Assembly (NCBI GenBank): GCA_902373595.1
Contig: CABKMX010000015.1
Location: 1-10,624, forward strand
Length of the DNA: 10,624 nucleotides
DNA from: an uncultured Christensenellaceae bacterium
GTDB lineage: Bacteria; Bacillota; Clostridia; Christensenellales; UBA3700
Direction of reading: 5' to 3'
Shown here one piece after another: positions 7,040 to 10,624 of the stretch. Both the position numbers and the translations under genes were made by a program. The notes under the pieces are model-generated. The model was not told the DNA's origin. It worked only from the letters and a program-made list of their open reading frames with translations, and did not search any database. The stretch's first letter is position 1, and every line of letters begins with the position of its first letter.

Positions 7040-8308
7040 ATGAAGTACGCAGAACTCACCAAAGAACAGCTTGAGGCGTTGCACGAGACTCATCTCAAAG
7101 AGTACGAAGAAGTTGCCGCCAAGGGCTACAAGGTCGACATCGCGCGCGGCAAGCCCTGCTTTGAGCAGGCGCAAATCGCGTTCGGCATGCTCGAAGAGCC
7201 GCGTCCGGAAGAATTCCCCAAGTCCGTCTTCAATTACGGCGGGCTCGAGGGCGTCCCCGAGATGCGCAAGTTGTTCGCCGAGATTCTCGGGCTTGAACCT
7301 TCCGAGGTCTTTGTCGGCGGCAACAGTTCGCTCAATTTGATGTACGACACCATCCAGAGGGGCATGCAGTTCGGCTTCGGCGGCTGCGAGCCGTGGGGCA
7401 AGTCCAAGATCAAGTTCATCTGTCCCGTCCCCGGGTACGACCGCCATTTCGCGATCACCGAGCACTTCGGCATCGAGATGATTAATGTGCCGTTGACCGG
7501 CGAGGGTCCCAACATGGACTTGGTCGAGAACTATGTCGCGAACGACCCGTCGATCAAGGGCATTTGGTGTGTGCCCAAGTATTCCAACCCGACCGGAGAG
7601 ATCTATTCCGACCGCGTCGTCGAAAGGCTTGCGACGATGCCCGTCGCCGCCAAGGACTTCCGCATCTTCTGGGACAACGCCTATTGCGTGCACGAGCTGA
7701 CCGACACTCCGGGCAAGCTCGCCAACATCATGGCATATGCGAAGAAGGCGGGCACCGAAGACCGCGTGTTCGAATTCTCTTCGACGTCAAAGATTACCTT
7801 TGCCGGCGGCGGCGTCGCGTGCATGGGCATGAGCGAGGCAAATCTCAAAGAGGCGCTTTCGCACATCACATTCCAGACGATCGGCTACGACAAGGTCAAT
7901 CAATACAGGCATTTCGTCTACCTCAAGTCTCCCGAGCACATCGCCGAAATTATGGACAAACAGCGCGCTATCATCGCGCCCAAATTCAAAGCTATCGTCG
8001 ACGCGCTCGAGCGCAGCTTTGGCGACGACTGCGACATCGCAAAGTGGACGGATCCCAAGGGCGGATACTTCATCAGTCTCGACGTGCTTGACGGCTGCGC
8101 GCGCGAAGTCGCGAAGCTCTGCAAGGCGGCGGGGCTGACGCTGACAGGCGCAGGCGCTACCTATCCGTACGGAAGGGACGACGCCGACCGCAATCTGCGC
8201 ATCGCGCCGACATTCACCAATGCCGACGATCTGCCGGCGGCGATCGAGATTTTGATTGCCAGCGTCAAGTTGGCTTGCACCGCAAAGCTCGCGGAGGAGA
8301 AGAAATGA
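7040..8308 (+). CDS. PLP-dependent class I aminotransferase (aspartate / alanine-glyoxylate type)
   Basis: This 422-residue fold type I aminotransferase resembles the atypical aspartate aminotransferase group (Asp_aminotransf, once labelled alanine-glyoxylate aminotransferase; Corynebacterium glutamicum AspT is a member). Motifs are DIARGKPC (33-40), NYGGLEGVPEMR (65-76) and the PLP-phosphate region GGNSSLNLM (93-101). NPTG follows with Asn183, then the cofactor-nitrogen aspartate in WDNAY (Asp212, Tyr215), and the Schiff-base lysine Lys251 in SSTSKITFAGGG. NLRIAPTF (385-392) contains Arg387, the likely carboxylate-binding arginine. It probably transfers an amino group between aspartate or a similar amino acid and 2-oxoglutarate in the cytoplasm. 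The exact substrate cannot be read from the sequence. AGGAGA (7028-7033) sits 6 bases before the start. The 57-base gap after der shows no clear promoter, and the next gene overlaps by 4 bases. Confidence 0.88.
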   Translation: MKYAELTKEQLEALHETHLKEYEEVAAKGYKVDIARGKPCFEQAQIAFGMLEEPRPEEFPKSVFNYGGLEGVPEMRKLFAEILGLEPSEVFVGGNSSLNLMYDTIQRGMQFGFGGCEPWGKSKIKFICPVPGYDRHFAITEHFGIEMINVPLTGEGPNMDLVENYVANDPSIKGIWCVPKYSNPTGEIYSDRVVERLATMPVAAKDFRIFWDNAYCVHELTDTPGKLANIMAYAKKAGTEDRVFEFSSTSKITFAGGGVACMGMSEANLKEALSHITFQTIGYDKVNQYRHFVYLKSPEHIAEIMDKQRAIIAPKFKAIVDALERSFGDDCDIAKWTDPKGGYFISLDVLDGCAREVAKLCKAAGLTLTGAGATYPYGRDDADRNLRIAPTFTNADDLPAAIEILIASVKLACTAKLAEEKK

Positions 8309-8850
8309 GGCTGCTCGTCGCGTCCGACATCCACGGCTCGGCGTTTTGGACGCGCCGTCTGTTGCAGGTCGCCGAAGAGGAAAAGGCCGATCAGATCGCG
8401 CTGCTCGGCGACGTGTTTTATCACGGTCCGCGTAATCCGCTGCCGGACGAGTACGCACCGCTCGAGGTCGCGAAGATGCTCGATACGGTCAAGGACAGGC
8501 TGATCGTCGTCAAGGGCAATTGCGACAGCGAAGTCGACGCGATGGTCGCGCCGTTCGAGTTTGTCGACATCGCGCAGATCTATGCGGACGGCGTCAAAAT
8601 GACGCTCACGCACGGGCATGTGTTCAACAAGGACGCGCTGCCCAAGAACGCCGGCGACGTGCTGTTGTACGGACACTTCCATACAGGGTTTGCATTCAAA
8701 AAGGACGGGATGGTCATCGCCAATCCCGGTTCGGTGTCTCTGCCGAAAGAGGGCACCGCTCACAGCTACATCATCATCGAAAACGGCGAGGTCCTGCTCA
8801 AAGATCTCAAGGACCGCCACATCATAGAAAAAGAGGTCGCAAAACAATGA
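8305..8850 (+). CDS. yfcE: YfcE/MJ0936-type metallophosphodiesterase
   Basis: This 181-residue calcineurin-like phosphoesterase is close in length to E. coli YfcE (184). All metal ligands of the fold are in place: Asp8 and His10 in SDIHG, Asp36 in LLGDVFYHGPRN, Asn72 in GNCDSE, His103 in THGHVF, and His124 and His126 in GHFHTG. NPGSVSLPK (140-148) is also typical. YfcE-like enzymes hydrolyse artificial phosphodiesters in the presence of Mn2+, and their natural substrate is unknown. The start at 8305 follows GGAGG (8293-8297) at 7 bases and overlaps the aminotransferase stop (ATGA). Its own stop overlaps the hydrogenase start in the same way. The three genes are probably co-transcribed and translationally coupled, although no metabolic link between them is evident. 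Confidence 0.9.
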   Translation: MRLLVASDIHGSAFWTRRLLQVAEEEKADQIALLGDVFYHGPRNPLPDEYAPLEVAKMLDTVKDRLIVVKGNCDSEVDAMVAPFEFVDIAQIYADGVKMTLTHGHVFNKDALPKNAGDVLLYGHFHTGFAFKKDGMVIANPGSVSLPKEGTAHSYIIIENGEVLLKDLKDRHIIEKEVAKQ

Positions 8851-10301
8851 AGATTTTCGATACGAGAGTTCAAGAGCTCAAATACGACGTGCTCCGCGAG
8901 GTCATCAAGGCGGCGGACAAAGGGGACATGAGCAACATCTACATCGACATCCCCAAACTCATTTCGCCGGGGCCCAAGCCGACGATGCGCTGCTGCATCT
9001 ACAAGGAGCGCGCGATCGTCCAAGAGCGCATCAAGATGGCGCTCGGCGGCGACAAGAGCAATCCCAACAGCGTCGAGGTCATCGACGCGGCGTGCGACGC
9101 ATGCCCGATCGAGGGTATGTACATCACGCCGGCTTGCCGCGGCTGCATCGTTCACAAGTGCCAGCGCGCCTGCCCCAAAAACGCGATTACGATTGTCAAC
9201 AACAAGCCGGTCATCGACAAGGAGAAATGCGTCGAGTGCGGCAGATGCGCGAAGGCTTGCCCGTACAGCGCAATCATCGAACAGCGCAGACCGTGCGTCC
9301 GCAGCTGCAAGGTGGGCGCAATCAAGATGGACGAGAACAAAAAGGCAGTCATCGACAACGAGAAGTGCGTTTCCTGCGGAGCGTGCGTCTATCAATGCCC
9401 GTTCGGCGCAATTGTCGACAAGTCGTTCATCATGGACGCGCTCGACATCATGAAGAAGTCCGAAAACAACACAAAGTATCACGTCTATGCGATCGTCGCT
9501 CCGTCCATCGCGAGCCAATTCACCGGCGTGCCGCTCCCCAAGGTCGCGAGCGGGCTGAAAATGCTCGGCTTTTATGACATTGCCGAGGCGGCGATGGGCG
9601 CGGACGTCACCCTTTGGCATGAGGCGAAGGAGTTCAAGGAGAGGGGTGTTTTGACCACCTCCTGCTGTCCGTCGTTCGTGATGTTCATTGAGAAGAACTT
9701 CCCCGAATTGACCAAGTACATCTCGTCGTCCGTCTCGCCGATGGTCGAAACGGCGTTCATCATCAAGCGCGAAGATCCGACAGCGAAGTGCATCTTCATC
9801 GGACCTTGCACCAGCAAGAAACTCGAGTATCGCATGCCCAAGACAAAGGGAGGCATCGACTGCGTGCTGTCGTTCGAGGAGCTGCAGGCGTTCTTTGACG
9901 CGCGCGATATCGATCTTCAATCGCTCGAGGATTGCCCGATCGACGAGGCGTCCTATTACGGCCGCATCTTCGCCAAGTCGGGCGGCATAACGCAGGGCGT
10001 CGTAAACGTCGCGAAGTCGATGGGCGTAGACAATCTCAAACCCATCTCGATGAGCGGTCTCGAAGAGTGCAAGATCAATTTGCTCAAACTCAAATTGGGC
10101 AGAGCGGCGGAGAACTTCTTCGAGGGCATGGCGTGCGAGGGCGGCTGCCTCAACGGCGCGCTCAGCCTGCACCACGAACAGCGCTGCGTCGTCGACATCG
10201 ACAAATACGGCAACGCCGCGTCCAACAAGGACATCGAAAGCAGCGTCAAGAGATACGAACACAGTCTCGAGGCGGGCAAAGACAACGGCGTAAATCTGTG
10301 A
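8847..10301 (+). CDS. [FeFe] hydrogenase, group B-like, with N-terminal iron-sulfur domain
   Basis: This 484-residue enzyme probably interconverts protons and H2 using ferredoxin-type electrons in the cytoplasm. The H-cluster domain has L1 TTSCCPSF (270-277, Cys273 and Cys274), L2 GPCTSKKLE (319-327, Cys321) and L3 EGMACEGGCLNG (426-437, Cys430 and Cys434), so the four cluster ligands and the proton-transfer cysteine appear intact. The N-terminal part holds two ferredoxin motifs of CxxCxxCxxxCP type (Cys128-138 and Cys174-184). A further set, CxxCx4CxxxCP at Cys97-109, plus Cys83, Cys86, Cys150 and Cys154, could bind one or two extra clusters. TSCCPSF and GPCTSKK, instead of the TSCCPGW and MPCxxKK of classical group A enzymes, together with the compact length, suggest the poorly characterised group B common in Clostridia. 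The start follows AGAGG (8832-8836) at 10 bases. The maturases HydE, HydF and HydG are not in the window. Confidence 0.92.
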   Translation: MKIFDTRVQELKYDVLREVIKAADKGDMSNIYIDIPKLISPGPKPTMRCCIYKERAIVQERIKMALGGDKSNPNSVEVIDAACDACPIEGMYITPACRGCIVHKCQRACPKNAITIVNNKPVIDKEKCVECGRCAKACPYSAIIEQRRPCVRSCKVGAIKMDENKKAVIDNEKCVSCGACVYQCPFGAIVDKSFIMDALDIMKKSENNTKYHVYAIVAPSIASQFTGVPLPKVASGLKMLGFYDIAEAAMGADVTLWHEAKEFKERGVLTTSCCPSFVMFIEKNFPELTKYISSSVSPMVETAFIIKREDPTAKCIFIGPCTSKKLEYRMPKTKGGIDCVLSFEELQAFFDARDIDLQSLEDCPIDEASYYGRIFAKSGGITQGVVNVAKSMGVDNLKPISMSGLEECKINLLKLKLGRAAENFFEGMACEGGCLNGALSLHHEQRCVVDIDKYGNAASNKDIESSVKRYEHSLEAGKDNGVNL

Positions 10302-10310
10302 CAAACATAT

Positions 10311-10341
10311 CTTCACCGGGTCCGAATCGGGCTCGGTGAAG
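10311..10341 (+). promoter_or_regulatory. Long intergenic hairpin without U-tract
   Basis: Bases 10311-10324 pair with 10328-10341 to give 14 pairs (12 Watson-Crick, G-U at 10319/10333 and 10321/10331) around a 3-base loop. The outer eight pairs are perfect (CTTCACCG with CGGTGAAG). It starts 9 bases after the hydrogenase stop and ends 8 bases before the ribosome binding site of the small downstream gene. TCAACTG follows rather than a run of T, so it is not a standard intrinsic terminator. It may stabilise the hydrogenase mRNA 3' end, be a processing site or partly attenuate transcription. The structure is seen directly and its function is inferred. Confidence 0.7.
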
Positions 10342-10349
10342 TCAACTGC

Positions 10350-10353
10350 GGAG
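10350..10353 (+). promoter_or_regulatory. Ribosome binding site of the small FakA_C-like gene
   Basis: GGAG, within GGAGAG, lies 6 bases before the ATG at 10360. It favours that start over the in-frame GTG at 10336, which is buried in the hairpin stem. Confidence 0.7.
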
Positions 10354-10359
10354 AGAAAA

Positions 10360-10611
10360 ATGACAGAATACACTTTTGACACACAATTGCTCATCGACGG
10401 AGAGGAACTCGACGCCGACGAGATCAAGGCGTACATCGAGACGCACATCAAGGGCGATTGCCTGCTTGTCGTCGGCGACGACGAGTTGATCAAAATACAC
10501 TACCACACGGACACGCCGTGGAGGGTGCTGGAATATTGTTCCGATCTCGGCGACATATTTGACGTCGTCGTAGAGAATATGGCGCGGCAGGAGAACGGGC
10601 TCAAGGGCTGA
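10360..10611 (+). CDS. Small protein resembling the C-terminal domain of fatty-acid kinase FakA (standalone)
   Basis: This 83-residue acidic protein has no signal peptide or membrane span. The segment GDCLLVVGDDELIKIHYHTD (residues 32-51), continuing through PWRVLEYCSDLGDIFDVVVENM to about residue 75, resembles the last domain of FakA/YloV (PF13684-like, the domain behind the label 'kinase to dihydroxyacetone kinase'). In FakA the corresponding stretch reads roughly GDSLVVVGDDxxxKVHxHT and runs on to an IENM-type end. Full FakA has an N-terminal DAK2 kinase domain and a middle domain. Neither is present here, so this protein is probably not a kinase by itself. It could be a partner, sensor or acyl-handling module. 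It lies 58 bases after the hydrogenase gene and may share its transcript. The family match is from memory of the motif and the function is unknown. Confidence 0.65.
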   Translation: MTEYTFDTQLLIDGEELDADEIKAYIETHIKGDCLLVVGDDELIKIHYHTDTPWRVLEYCSDLGDIFDVVVENMARQENGLKG

Positions 10612-10624
10612 ATCCGAGCGGCAA

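Noticed and set aside
5609..7693. 694-residue open frame on the - strand opposite der and the aminotransferase
   Set aside because: It spans two unrelated confident genes and the gap between them. Its length reflects the codon bias of the sense strand (few TTA, CTA and TCA codons), not coding.
8766..10493. 575-residue open frame on the - strand opposite the hydrogenase
   Set aside because: The sense strand encodes a protein with all hydrogenase motifs, and the reverse frame shows no domain.
1..10624. CRISPR arrays, tRNA or rRNA genes, insertion sequences, phage or defence genes
   Set aside because: No spaced direct repeats, no tRNA-like cloverleaf and no transposase or integrase motifs were seen. 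The window is almost entirely filled by the listed genes.

Overview
The window is 10.6 kb of GC-rich DNA (by eye near 60 percent GC) packed with genes on the + strand only. Nearly every gene has an AGGAGG-like ribosome binding site, and neighbours often overlap by a few bases. RNase J, a TrmR/TrhP-type tRNA modification pair, a group B-like [FeFe] hydrogenase and a FakA-like domain together point to an anaerobic, probably fermentative Firmicute of the class Clostridia. The unusually high GC suggests an uncultured gut-type lineage, but the sequence alone cannot fix the genus.

Region 1 (2-5004) is an apparent operon: RNase J (5' end cut off by the window), a TrmR-like O-methyltransferase, a U32-family TrhP-like protein, a divergent GT28/MGDG-synthase-like protein and a single-domain cyclophilin. 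Consecutive genes overlap by 8, 16, 4 and 4 bases, and the series ends at a strong intrinsic terminator (stem 4966-4995, T-run 4998-5004). The second and third genes are the likely methylation and hydroxylation enzymes that make 5-methoxyuridine at tRNA position 34, so the first three genes have an RNA-processing theme.

Region 2 (4982-5575) holds one unrecognised hydrophobic protein. Its most upstream ATG lies inside the terminator loop and has no clear ribosome binding site. It is followed by a convincing sigma-A type promoter (5608-5636).

Region 3 (5657-10611) starts with the ribosome-assembly GTPase gene der. After a 57-base gap come three genes overlapping by 4 bases each: a PLP-dependent aminotransferase (aspartate/alanine-glyoxylate type), a YfcE-like phosphodiesterase and a 484-residue [FeFe] hydrogenase. 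A 14-bp hairpin without a U-tract separates the hydrogenase from an 83-residue protein that resembles the C-terminal domain of the fatty-acid kinase FakA, here standing alone.

Most of the window is housekeeping. The parts most worth a second look are the hydrogenase plus the isolated FakA_C-like protein with the hairpin between them, the glycosyltransferase-like protein that lacks the usual donor-site glycines, and the membrane protein whose start codon overlaps a terminator. No RNA genes, CRISPR arrays, insertion sequences or phage genes were seen.
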